Below, in pieces: positions 32,416-40,232 of a DNA stretch of 48,468 bases (position 1 is the first letter of the stretch; every line of letters begins with the position of its first letter). Below the pieces are notes generated by a model. It did not search any database, was not told where the DNA came from, and was given only the letters and a program-made list of their open reading frames with translations. The position numbers were made by a program, and so were the translations under genes. Source of the stretch: Glycomyces paridis (GTDB lineage: Bacteria > Actinomycetota > Actinomycetes > Mycobacteriales > Micromonosporaceae); assembly GCF_004912155.1 (NCBI RefSeq), contig NZ_STGX01000004.1, forward strand, positions 135,307-183,774, read 5' to 3'.

Positions 32416-32820
32416 TCAGTCGCGGTAGCCGAGATTGCCCCGCGCCCGCTGCCGCACCTCGTCGGGCATGTACCGGCTGACGATCCCCTGCACGTCGATC
32501 TTGTCGCCGAGGAGGGCCTGCGCCATCTCGGCGGCCTTGACCGCGTGCATGGCCATCGCCTCCTCCGCGACGGCCTTGACGATGTACCCGAGCGCCTGGC
32601 GGTGGCGCATCCCCATCTCGTCGATGACGACCTTGTCCACGCGTCCCTGAGCATCGAGCCGGACACCGACGGTGCCGTCCTCGGAGTACGCCTCGACCGA
32701 GCCGAGTCCGTACTCGGCGCTCAGTTCCTCGTGCCTGCGCTTCGTCGCCTCGGCGTCGGCGCGGATCTGCTCGAACTGCCGCATGGCCTCTTCAGGGCTG
32801 GGCAGGCTCTGGTCGCTCAT
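32416..32820 (-). CDS. YbaB/EbfC-like protein (second gene of pair 2)
   Basis: This 134-residue paralogue of the gene at 25852 has AMRQFEQIRADAEATKRRHEELSA, then SVEAYSEDGTVGVRLDAQGRVDKVVIDE, and IDVQGIVSRYMPDEVRQRARGN. The last segment matches the tail of the other copy nearly residue for residue, including the RARGN end. GGAGGAG stands ahead of the ATG, and the start overlaps the stop of the upstream YbaB gene. It is placed after a beta-TM-beta gene in a long co-directional row. Confidence 0.8.
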   Translation of the reverse strand: MSDQSLPSPEEAMRQFEQIRADAEATKRRHEELSAEYGLGSVEAYSEDGTVGVRLDAQGRVDKVVIDEMGMRHRQALGYIVKAVAEEAMAMHAVKAAEMAQALLGDKIDVQGIVSRYMPDEVRQRARGNLGYRD

Positions 32821-33137
32821 CCTCGCTCCTCCGTACCGCCGTTGAACGGGTTCGGCGGGACCTCGCGGCCCAGCAGTCGCCCGATCTCCTCTGCCAAGGT
32901 CCGGTCGGCTGCGCGGCCGGCGCTCTTGAGCGTCTCGGTGATGACGTCGCCGAGTTCGGCGCCGCTCAGTTCGAGCGCGTGGAGCCGGACCTCGATCTCC
33001 TTGATCTGTCCGGACGGTCCTGCCACCACGCGGACCGTCCCCTCCTCCGAGATCACCTCGGCCTCCGCCTCCTCGGCGAGGAGGCGCATACGGGCGAACT
33101 TCGCGCTCATGTCGTCATCGGACAGTTGGGCGTCCAT
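32817..33137 (-). CDS. YbaB/EbfC-like protein (first gene of pair 2)
   Basis: This 106-residue paralogue of the gene at 26250 carries AEVISEEGTVRVVAGPSGQIKEIEVRLHALELSGAELGDVITETLKSAG. Both copies keep LxALELSGxELGxxI, while the tail PFNGGTEERG differs. AGGGAG precedes the ATG. The 17-bp gap after the beta-TM-beta stop indicates one transcript with that gene. Confidence 0.75.
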   Translation of the reverse strand: MDAQLSDDDMSAKFARMRLLAEEAEAEVISEEGTVRVVAGPSGQIKEIEVRLHALELSGAELGDVITETLKSAGRAADRTLAEEIGRLLGREVPPNPFNGGTEERG

Positions 33138-33154
33138 AGTGCTCCCTCAATCTC

Positions 33155-34369
33155 TCACAGCCGGTCGGTCCAGAAGGCGACGCGTTTAGCGGGGTCGGCC
33201 ATCCAGGCGGCCTCGAACGCCTCGGGCCTGAGGCGCAGCGTGCCCTCGCGGGCTTGGACCGGACCGCTCTCGCCCGGGCCGCGGTCGACGAAGAGATGGG
33301 CGTCGGCGCGCACCACGGTCGCCTCGCCCTCCCGCACCTCGATGTCGAGCCGTTCGCTGATGCGCTGCGGCGCACCGGAAAGGGCCAGGTCGCACTCGAC
33401 CTCGACGACGTGCTTCCCCGGTCGCATCGGGTACCACCAGTTGCCCCAGGTCGACTGCTGCTCGAAGCCGTCGATGCGCACGGTGGGCGGCGAGGCCCGC
33501 AGCGACGCCCGTTCGACGTCGCGGACGCACACGCCCTCGCCGTCCTTCCACAGGTGACGGTGGCCCTTGAGGCGGAGCAGCACCGCCCCGTGTCCGTTCG
33601 CGAACGCAGGAAGGTCCTCAGGGTCGTCGCCCAGCAATGCAGGACGATCGGCGGCAGCGACACCGTCCAGGGGATACCGGCGTACCCGCGAACGCCCGGC
33701 GCGCCGCTGTTCGTCGAACCCGGCGTTCACGCGCGCCCGCTCCCGGCGCTTCCAAGGAAGGAGCACCAACAGGAACAGGCCGATCGCGGCGATGACGCCG
33801 AGGATGACGCGGCTGTCGGTGTTCTCCAGCAGGAACGCCTGCACCACGGCCGTAGGCAGGCCGCAGATGAGGAACACCATGAACAGCCACTCGTACAGAT
33901 ACACCTTGGAGACGGGCGACACCAGCTCCGCTGCGGAGGCGCCGAACGAGTGCACGCGCCGGTCCACGCCCTCGAACCAGACGAGTCGAGTCTTCACCTG
34001 ATCGGCGATGTCGACCACGACCGGGCTCACCGTCTCGCCGCCCTGGACCTCCACGGTCCAGAGCCCGGCGGGCAGCACCACGTACACGGTTCCCTCGCCG
34101 ACGGCGACGAGCTCGCCGTCGACGGAGGCGACCGGCATCGTCGCGGCCGCGTCGAGCACCAGTTCCAAACGCCCGGTGCCGGATTCGGTCACCATCGGGT
34201 CGCTGAGCGAGGTCGCGTACCGCGAAGGCACGAGTTCGACCGAGGGGTCCCGGTGGAGCAGCGGCTTGGACCTGACCGGCCTGCCGCGCAGGTCCGTGTA
34301 GTGGGACTTGCCGCGCCGGTAGGACACCTCCAGGTTCTTGGGTATCGCCTTCCGATCGAGACCGCGCAT
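33155..34369 (-). CDS. Beta-TM-beta family protein (copy 2)
   Basis: The 404-residue protein follows the pattern of the copies at 30583 and 40233. A beta domain (about 65-130) has PVASVDG and WTVEVQG ending at 110. Two membrane helices (about 155-180 and 187-207) are followed by a strongly basic loop RRERARVNAGFDEQRRAGRS. The C-terminal beta domain has HRHLWKDG, TVRIDGFEQQSTWGNWWYPMRPGKH, VRADAHLFVD. Its ATG shares one base with the stop of the upstream PLDDL gene (TGATG), so the two are coupled. Confidence 0.75.
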   Translation of the reverse strand: MRGLDRKAIPKNLEVSYRRGKSHYTDLRGRPVRSKPLLHRDPSVELVPSRYATSLSDPMVTESGTGRLELVLDAAATMPVASVDGELVAVGEGTVYVVLPAGLWTVEVQGGETVSPVVVDIADQVKTRLVWFEGVDRRVHSFGASAAELVSPVSKVYLYEWLFMVFLICGLPTAVVQAFLLENTDSRVILGVIAAIGLFLLVLLPWKRRERARVNAGFDEQRRAGRSRVRRYPLDGVAAADRPALLGDDPEDLPAFANGHGAVLLRLKGHRHLWKDGEGVCVRDVERASLRASPPTVRIDGFEQQSTWGNWWYPMRPGKHVVEVECDLALSGAPQRISERLDIEVREGEATVVRADAHLFVDRGPGESGPVQAREGTLRLRPEAFEAAWMADPAKRVAFWTDRL

Positions 34370-35604
34370 CAGCCGCCGCCCGCCTGAGTGAGGCCGCTTG
34401 CGGCCTGGTCGTCGGCGTCCTTGTAGCTCGCGGCGACCTCGGTGAAGCGCTGTGCGTTCCCGTCCAGGGCCGGTGAGATGAGGGCGATGTCCTCAGAGAT
34501 CGAGGCCTTCTGGTCGTTGTAGCCGTCCACGAACATGAGGCAGGCGAGGCCCCAAGTCCAGTAGTCGGTGTCGGTGTCGCTCGCGACGGCGGCCGACAAC
34601 GAGTCGGCGTCGCCTTTCAGCTCAGCGAGTTTCGAGCCGCAGACGTTGAACTCCTCAGGGTCCACATCGATGTACCCGGCCATGTCGACGCCGGGATCGG
34701 AAGACCCTCCGGAAGGGACGCCCGCGCTGGTGTCGCCGGTGCCCTGGACGCCGCCGGCGATCGAAGTGAGCATTCCCCCGCCCCACAGGAGCATGTCCTT
34801 ACTGGCCTGGCGGAACGTCGCGTCGAGGAACTCTGAACCGATGAGCGCCAACCTTCCACCGGTCGCCTGAGCGAGCGTCACCTTCAGCGATGCGGTCGCG
34901 ATGTCGATGGCGCTCTTGCCGGTCGCCCATGCCAAGAACGAGGCGATGGAGGCGCCGAAGGTCGCCCAGGATGTGGCGAGCGCGGTCAGGCCGTAGATGA
35001 TGAGCTGCTCGATCAGGATGGAGAGGAGCGACTTGACGACCTCGTAGATCGTCTTGGAGAGCATCTGCGCGTAGCCGAGGTGGGACTCGATCTCCCCGAC
35101 GGCGGCGGCGCACCCGTTGAGGGCGGCGGCCATGCCGCTGACCTTGTCTCGGGCCGCGTCGGCCGTCGGCGACTGCGAAGTCTCCAGAGCACTCTGCCAA
35201 GCCTCGTCGACCGCTTCGCTCATCGCGATGAGGACATCCTTGAACTGGCGCCAGCGTCCTTGGAGGTTGCTCATCGCATCGGGATCGCCCGAGAGCCAGG
35301 TGATGATCTTCTGGAGGGGCTCAACCAATGCGAGGACCATGTCCAGGCCGGCACCGACGAGGAGGCCGAGCGGATTCGCGAAGGCGCCGTAGATCTCCAG
35401 TCCCAGGTTGGCGATGTCGGCGGCGACCGCGGTCGTTGCCTCCATCGCGGAGACCTCATCGGACTCGATGGCACTGTTGATGACCGAGGCGCTGTTCATC
35501 ACCTGCTTGACGCCTGGTGTGGCGCTGCCGGCCTTCTCCCAGAAGCCCTTCTCGTCCTGAGGGTTCTCGTACTGGTCCGAGTTGATGTCGGTGCTGTCGC
35601 TCAT
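34369..35604 (-). CDS. Large T7SS-like protein with PLDDL core and C-terminal WG domain (copy 2)
   Basis: The 411-residue protein has the core NPLGLLVGAGLDMVLALVE with PLQKI at 96-100, LSGDPDAM, then the AWQSALETSQSPTADAARDK helix. Here the WXG triplet is degraded to WQS. Hydrophobic helices (about 185-235) follow. A Gly/Ser-rich linker (about 283-308) leads to a C-terminal WG domain (GYIDVDPEEFNVCGSKLAELKG, WTWGLACLMFVDGY near 349-362, ASYKDADDQAAS). That domain matches the free-standing protein at 26774. GGAG stands 5 nt before the chosen ATG; a start 10 codons earlier has no site. It is translated just ahead of a beta-TM-beta gene. Confidence 0.75.
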   Translation of the reverse strand: MSDSTDINSDQYENPQDEKGFWEKAGSATPGVKQVMNSASVINSAIESDEVSAMEATTAVAADIANLGLEIYGAFANPLGLLVGAGLDMVLALVEPLQKIITWLSGDPDAMSNLQGRWRQFKDVLIAMSEAVDEAWQSALETSQSPTADAARDKVSGMAAALNGCAAAVGEIESHLGYAQMLSKTIYEVVKSLLSILIEQLIIYGLTALATSWATFGASIASFLAWATGKSAIDIATASLKVTLAQATGGRLALIGSEFLDATFRQASKDMLLWGGGMLTSIAGGVQGTGDTSAGVPSGGSSDPGVDMAGYIDVDPEEFNVCGSKLAELKGDADSLSAAVASDTDTDYWTWGLACLMFVDGYNDQKASISEDIALISPALDGNAQRFTEVAASYKDADDQAASGLTQAGGG

Positions 35605-35658
35605 GGGTCTCCAAGTCTTCCAAGAGTGCGGCACCGTCCGGCCCGCCGGGTAATGAGA

Positions 35659-35694
35659 ACGGGAGCGGCGTCGAAACCTCGATGCCGCTCCCGT
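35659..35694 (-). terminator. 16-bp hairpin after the Gly-rich gene
   Basis: A 16-bp stem with one G-T wobble (35659-35674 and 35679-35694) and an AACC loop starts 9 nt past the stop of the Gly-rich gene on the minus strand. It separates the lipoprotein/WXG/Gly-rich genes from the PLDDL/beta-TM-beta genes downstream. Confidence 0.75.
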
Positions 35695-35702
35695 CGTGTC
35701 AC

Positions 35703-36656
35703 TTACGCGTAGGGGTCTTCCTCTTCGTTGCCGATGCCCCAGACGTCGTCGTCCTCGGTGAGCCAGGTGGAGTCGCCTTCACCGTTCTCGCCCTGGCCGC
35801 CCATGCCGCGCCCGCCGGCGCCGCCCATCATGCCGCCGCCCATCATGCCGCCGGCACCACGGCCGCCACCGGCACCGCCGCCCGCGCCCATGCCGCGGCC
35901 CATGCCCTTGGGCCCGCCGCCGCCACCGCGACCACCGGCCGCACCGGCACCGGCTCCACGGCCGCCACCGGCGCCGCCCATCATGCCGCCCATGCCACCG
36001 GCCATACCGCCGCCGACACCACCGCCGATGCCACCACCGGCGCCGCCGACACCACCGCCGATACCGCCGCCGCTGCCGAGGCTGCCGCCTCCGAGCCCGC
36101 CGCCGATACCACCACCGCCCAGGCCGCCGCCGATGCCACCGCCACCGAGCCCGCCGCCGCCACCGGAGGCGAGACCGCCGGAGAGGTCGTCGGGGTCGAC
36201 ACTGCCGGTGTTCCACGGGTTGTCGTCGTCCAGCCCGATGTCGCTGCCGTTCTCGTAATCGGGAAGGCTCGTGTCGGGAGTGCCCGGACCACCGGGTCCG
36301 CCGGGGTTGAAGTCGTTGAGGTCCGGCGCCGTCGGCGGCGTGGGGGTGAAGTCCCCCGCACCGCCGGTCGAGGGGATGCTCGGCTTCGGCGGGCTGTTCA
36401 GGTTCGGAGTCGGGTCCACCTGCTCGCCGTCGGCGATCGGCGCGGGCTCCTCGGCGTCGTTGCCGAACCGGAGCCGACTGGTGTCGGTCTTCGCGTTCTG
36501 GCTCCGGTTCACGATGTCGTCGACGAGAGCCTGGGCTTCGTCGTCGTACTGCTTCATCGTGTCCTCGCTGGCGGAGGCGACGCGCTGTTTCGAGTACCCG
36601 CGCGCGATCTCGCGCGCTTCCGCGTAGGTCATTTCACCGGGCTCGTAATATTTCAT
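35703..36656 (-). CDS. Gly-rich protein with C-terminal WG...DPYA tail
   Basis: The 317-residue protein has a helical N-terminus (about 1-60: TYAEAREIARGYSKQRVAS, QALVDDIVNRSQNA). A Pro-rich stretch (about 75-125) and a very long Gly-rich region follow (about 160-290; GGGIGGG-type repeats with Met and Arg). It ends in TWLTEDDDVWGIGNEEEDPYA. The same N-helix and tail are found in the second half of the fused protein at 42430. GAGGAG stands right before the ATG. The Gly-rich part is probably flexible and extended; PPE/EspB-like substrates of T7SS can have similar tails. The repeats are coding and not a separate DNA element. Confidence 0.75.
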   Translation of the reverse strand: MKYYEPGEMTYAEAREIARGYSKQRVASASEDTMKQYDDEAQALVDDIVNRSQNAKTDTSRLRFGNDAEEPAPIADGEQVDPTPNLNSPPKPSIPSTGGAGDFTPTPPTAPDLNDFNPGGPGGPGTPDTSLPDYENGSDIGLDDDNPWNTGSVDPDDLSGGLASGGGGGLGGGGIGGGLGGGGIGGGLGGGSLGSGGGIGGGVGGAGGGIGGGVGGGMAGGMGGMMGGAGGGRGAGAGAAGGRGGGGGPKGMGRGMGAGGGAGGGRGAGGMMGGGMMGGAGGRGMGGQGENGEGDSTWLTEDDDVWGIGNEEEDPYA

Positions 36657-36716
36657 GAGCTCCTCACCTTCCAGCCGTCATGCAGGCTTGAACTGCGGTG
36701 TCGGGTCGGGATGCCA

Positions 36717-37466
36717 TCAGTAGTACCCGCCCGCTTCCTGGATGGCGGCCGCGTCGGACTCGATCTTGTCGCGCTCTTCCGCCGCGAAGGTCGAGCCTTC
36801 GGCGCAGAGGACCTCGGCGATCTGGTCGCCGCCCTCTTTGATGATGCAGTCACCGGAGTGCCAGGGCGGGCGGACGTGCAGCTTGTAGTCGTCGCAGCAG
36901 CCGTCCTCGTCGTTGACGAGGTTGAACCCGGCCGGAGGGAACGGGGTCTCGCTGACCTTCTGGTGGATCCGCAGGTTCTCGGCGGCGTCGTCCAGTTCGG
37001 TGGCGAGTTCGAGAACCTTCTCCTTGGTCCGGCCGAGGTTCGACAGCGTCTTGGTCATGTTCTCCTCAAGGGCGTCGAAGTCGTCGCCCTTCCAGGAGTT
37101 CGCCAGGTTCTTGATGGCGGTGTTGAGGTCGGCGTCGATGTTCGTGAGACTGTCGTCCGCCATCAGCCGCCAGGTGTCGGCGATCGGCTGGATCGCGTGC
37201 TCGTCACTGGGCCTGATGGTGTTCATGACCATGTTGTAGGTCTCTTCGGTGGGGGTGACGTACTCGCTCCGCCCTTGGGCGGAGGGCACCTCGTAGACCC
37301 CTCCTCCGGTCGAGTCGGGCAGGCCGGACATCAAGGTCTCGTACGCCTGCTCGGCCTCGGTGCGCCCGAGGGTGCACCCATCCTCGTTGCACGCCCGCTG
37401 CGAGCCGGCGTAATAGGCGACATCGGTAGCCTCTAGCTGGTCGACCGCCTCGATTTCGTCTGACAT
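36717..37466 (-). CDS. WXG-type T7SS-like protein
   Basis: The 249-residue protein has an N-terminal Cys pair region (RACNEDGCTLG), YVTPTEETYNMVMNTIRPSDEHAI, then a helix-turn-helix with NSWKGDDFDALEEN, WKG at 125-127. A C-terminal domain has LHVRPPWHSGDCIIKEGG (196-213) and ends GGYY. It matches the first 290 residues of the fused protein at 42430 in order. AAGGA stands 8 nt before the ATG. It is 5 bp downstream of the lipoprotein gene and 60 bp before the Gly-rich gene, which it is fused to elsewhere. Confidence 0.78.
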   Translation of the reverse strand: MSDEIEAVDQLEATDVAYYAGSQRACNEDGCTLGRTEAEQAYETLMSGLPDSTGGGVYEVPSAQGRSEYVTPTEETYNMVMNTIRPSDEHAIQPIADTWRLMADDSLTNIDADLNTAIKNLANSWKGDDFDALEENMTKTLSNLGRTKEKVLELATELDDAAENLRIHQKVSETPFPPAGFNLVNDEDGCCDDYKLHVRPPWHSGDCIIKEGGDQIAEVLCAEGSTFAAEERDKIESDAAAIQEAGGYY

Positions 37467-37471
37467 CGCGC

Positions 37472-38209
37472 CTATCCTTCCAACTTCGCAGTGATCGTCT
37501 CCTGCACCGCGGGCAGGTAGTCCGACTGCATCCAGTCGGCCAGGTCCATCGGGGTGTACTCGTACGTGGGATTGTCGTACGTCTCGATGTCCTTGTACGA
37601 CAATCCGTTCATGATGCCGGGGTCGGGGTCGCCGCCGACCTCGATGAAGACCACGTAGGGGCCCTTCTGGATGATCGCCCTGAAGCTGCTCCCCACCCCG
37701 ACCGAAGCGAGGATCGCGCCCTGGTCCCAGTCGCCCTCGATCGACTCGTCGACCGACTGCTCGTCCTCGGGGCGCTCCCGAACGGCCTCGGCGGCCCCGT
37801 CGTAGAGCGTCTGGAAGCCTTCGGCGGCCTCTTCAGGAGTGCCGTACGGCATGAGGACCTGGTAGAGCCATCCGCTCAGCTCCTCTTTCGAGGAGTTCTC
37901 GGGGATCTCAATGTCGGCGGGGTAGTCGTAGAACGAGTTGCACTTGATCGACCCCGGGAAGTCGCCCTCGTTCGTGCCCAGCGCGACAGGACCTTCGGTG
38001 TACTCCCCGATCTGGAGTTTCGCGGTGACCGTGTCGGGATCGAGCACTTCGCAGGCGTCCCAGGAAGCCATTGCCGTGTAATCGGGCCCGGAGCCCGTGG
38101 TCTCGCCGCCTGGATCGTCTCCGGAGCCCGAGTCTGCGGTGCAGGCCGTGGCGGCCATGAGCAAGGCGATCCCGGGAACTAGCCCGCTCCGGAGGATTCG
38201 AGAAGTCAT
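37472..38209 (-). CDS. Lipoprotein, DUF3558-like
   Basis: The 245-residue protein begins with a basic start and hydrophobic helix ending in a lipobox-like MAATAC, with Cys at about 23, and continues with a Gly/Ser/Asp linker. The body contains WDACEVLDPDTVTAKLQIG and IKCNSFYDYPADI, the Cys-x(n)-Cys pattern typical of actinobacterial DUF3558 lipoproteins. ATG at 38209 has AAGGA 7 nt upstream. It would be tethered outside the membrane. It is 37 bp after the APAFG gene and 5 bp ahead of the WXG gene, so it belongs to the same transcript; a role as surface receptor or assembly factor is inference. Confidence 0.75.
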   Translation of the reverse strand: MTSRILRSGLVPGIALLMAATACTADSGSGDDPGGETTGSGPDYTAMASWDACEVLDPDTVTAKLQIGEYTEGPVALGTNEGDFPGSIKCNSFYDYPADIEIPENSSKEELSGWLYQVLMPYGTPEEAAEGFQTLYDGAAEAVRERPEDEQSVDESIEGDWDQGAILASVGVGSSFRAIIQKGPYVVFIEVGGDPDPGIMNGLSYKDIETYDNPTYEYTPMDLADWMQSDYLPAVQETITAKLEG

Positions 38210-38246
38210 TCTGGTTCCTTTCAACCAACTCGCGAGTAGCTCAGGG

Positions 38247-38618
38247 CTAGCCGAGGGATTCGTACTCGGAGTCCGACGTGGCCGTCTCCTCCGTGTAGAT
38301 CGGTTCGAGGGAGAGCACCTTGAGTTCGGCGACGTTGGCCTCTTCGGTGATCTCAGTGCCTTCGAGGGCCTGGTCGACCACGTCGATCATGCCTTTGAGG
38401 GTCGCTTTCAGGTTCTGGATGTCCATCCAGATGTTCCCGAAGTCGCCCTCGTACTCCCCGGCCTTGCCCGTCTCGTCCGCGAGCCCGAAGGCGGGCGCGT
38501 AGCTGAGGGCGCCGTCCTTCATGAGAGGGACGAGCTGCTCTTCGACGTGCTGGAGTTCCGCTTCGAGGACTGCTTTGAAGTAGTTAGCCTCGTCGGGATC
38601 GAACTCGCGCTGGGCCAT
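38247..38618 (-). CDS. Small helical protein with APAFG motif (copy 1)
   Basis: The 123-residue protein has a helix (ANYFKAVLEAELQHVEEQLVPLM), then GALSYAPAFGLADETG, then a long helix (IWMDIQNLKATLKGMIDVVDQAL) and an acidic tail. Two helices with a loop and a size near 120 fit the T7SS small substrate class, although WXG is absent. Its paralogue at 42077 keeps APAFG and the helix pattern. GGAGGA lies 7 nt before the ATG. It starts the minus-strand row that runs to 31752. Confidence 0.72.
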   Translation of the reverse strand: MAQREFDPDEANYFKAVLEAELQHVEEQLVPLMKDGALSYAPAFGLADETGKAGEYEGDFGNIWMDIQNLKATLKGMIDVVDQALEGTEITEEANVAELKVLSLEPIYTEETATSDSEYESLG

Positions 38619-38984
38619 CGGAAAATCCTCCGGGGTGCGGATGCTATCGGTCGGTATGCAATCTCAAATCAGGTTAGCAGGCACCCGCAACCGCCACAGA
38701 CCCGAAGGTTTCGCCCGGGCGGGCCGTCTGACCTGGTGATTGACCGGGTCCACTTGTGTTGCGGCAGGGCCCTTCAGGAGGGGATGCGGGTCGTTCGAGC
38801 GAATGGCCGGGATTATCACAGGGCGTCCGGGGAAAGGCAACCGGCCCGGGAAGGCCTCGCGGGGTGGGAGCGCGGCACGCCGTCGGCCGGGCGCGGTCGC
38901 GGTGTGGAGGGGGATTGACCTGCTCGGTTATATTCGGGGGGAGTGCCGTAGTGCTGATTCCGAGGCCCCCCGAGGTGTGTTGAC
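38619..38984. other. Divergent control region
   Basis: This 366-bp gap separates the APAFG gene (minus) from the PLDDL gene (plus). On the minus strand there are TTGAGA and TAGCAT strings 15 bp apart (about 38647-38670). On the plus strand TATATT (38929-38934) may be a -10 box, but a TTGACC stands only 8 bp before it, too close for a -35. GAGGTG lies about 9 nt before the ATG at 38985. No gene is seen. Confidence 0.35.
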
Positions 38985-40232
38985 ATGAGTGAACCCGTAG
39001 GCATTACGCCGCAACAGCTTTCCGACGCGGAGGGGATCCTCCGCGGCCAGATGCCCGCCGCGGCGGAGCTTCAGGGGCAGGCCAATGACGAGGGCCTGGA
39101 CATGATGGCCTGGGGCGTCCCGGGGCTCTTCATCTCGCCCGGGTACTACCAGATGGTCGGGGACCTGCGGGAGCTGTTCCGGATGATGAACGAGGGCCTG
39201 GAGGGCCACGCGAACCGTCTCAAGGAGTGCCGCGAGGAGTGGGACACCGCGGACATGGAGATGGCGAAGGAGTTCTCGCAGTTCGACCCCGCGGGCCTGG
39301 GCGACTCGATCCAGGGCGGCGGCTCGACCTGGACCAACGACGGCGACCGGTACCACGGCCCCGGCTCGGTCGGGCTGGTCGACAGCGACGCGTGGAAGGC
39401 GTCCGGGGTGAAGGCCGTCATGGGCGGCAAGGACGTCTACGAGAAGATCCTCGCCGTCGGGAAGGCCGACGACGCGGGCGAGGGCCTCAACGCCGTCATG
39501 GACCTGACCGCCACGGCCATGGGCTGGGGCTGGGACATGATCGACGCGGCGCTGAACCCGCTGTCGTTCCTCATCTCCTCGGGCCTGGACTTCCTCATCT
39601 CCCTCATCCAGCCCCTCGACGACCTCATGGGCATGGTCACCGGCAACGGCGAGCGCATGGCCGCCGAGATCGAGCGCTGGGGCGGCATCAAGGACGGCCT
39701 GCCGCCGATCGGCGACGCGGTCAAGGCGATCCCCGAAGGCGGCCTGAGCGAGTGGTCGGGCACCGACGGCGACCTGGCCCGCGAGAAGATCAAGGACTTC
39801 GCCGAGTCGGTGTACAAGCTCGGCGACCAGATCCAGGTGCTTCAGGGCCTCATGCAGCTGTGCGAGCTCATCGCGACCTGCATCCGCAAGACGATCCTGT
39901 CGCTGATCTCGGACTGGATCACCAACCGGATCATCGACTGGGCCGTCGCGACGCCGCTCGCCGTCCCGACCGCGGGCGCCTCGACGGCCGCGGCGATGGT
40001 GCGCTCGGTGATCTCCTCGATCAGGACCGTCGTCACCGCCCTGAACCGCTACAGCAAGGTCGCCAACACGTTCGTGGAGGCCAACCGCATCCTCATGCGC
40101 GTCAAGCAGGTCTTCGAGATCGCCGCGAAGCCGCTCGCCGAGGCGGGCTTCAAGTCCGTGGGCATGATCGGGACGCTCGCAGGCAGCGGCGGGCCGTCGA
40201 CGAGCGACATCGCCGACGGGTTCAACGGCTAG
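38985..40232 (+). CDS. Large T7SS-like protein with N-terminal WG domain and PLDDL core (copy 3)
   Basis: The 415-residue protein begins with the WG domain: ITPQQLSDAEGILRGQ, MAWGVPGLFISPGYY near 41-55, and ECREEWDTADMEMAKEF (81-97). The core follows with NPLSFLISSGLDFLISLIQ, PLDDL at 210-214, MVTGNGERM, and LSEWSGTDGDLAREK, WSG at 257-259. A hydrophobic helical region spans about 275-345 and the C-terminus is helical. It combines in one chain what is split at 26774/27100. Its TAG abuts the next ATG directly. Confidence 0.78.
   Translation: MSEPVGITPQQLSDAEGILRGQMPAAAELQGQANDEGLDMMAWGVPGLFISPGYYQMVGDLRELFRMMNEGLEGHANRLKECREEWDTADMEMAKEFSQFDPAGLGDSIQGGGSTWTNDGDRYHGPGSVGLVDSDAWKASGVKAVMGGKDVYEKILAVGKADDAGEGLNAVMDLTATAMGWGWDMIDAALNPLSFLISSGLDFLISLIQPLDDLMGMVTGNGERMAAEIERWGGIKDGLPPIGDAVKAIPEGGLSEWSGTDGDLAREKIKDFAESVYKLGDQIQVLQGLMQLCELIATCIRKTILSLISDWITNRIIDWAVATPLAVPTAGASTAAAMVRSVISSIRTVVTALNRYSKVANTFVEANRILMRVKQVFEIAAKPLAEAGFKSVGMIGTLAGSGGPSTSDIADGFNG

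Noticed and set aside
35780..36190. CRISPR array or DNA tandem repeat
   Set aside because: The regular GCC/ACC pattern encodes a Gly-rich segment in an open reading frame with good start, ribosome site and conserved ends; there are no spacers of constant length.
35703..37466. One gene with stop read-through (36717 and 35703 share the same frame)
   Set aside because: Two TGA stops lie in the 60-bp gap and the second gene has GAGGAG directly ahead of its own ATG, so two genes are the better reading.
38915..38934. TTGACC and TATATT as a -35/-10 promoter of the PLDDL gene
   Set aside because: The spacing is only 8 bp, far too short for a sigma-70 type promoter. TATATT may still be a -10 box on its own.
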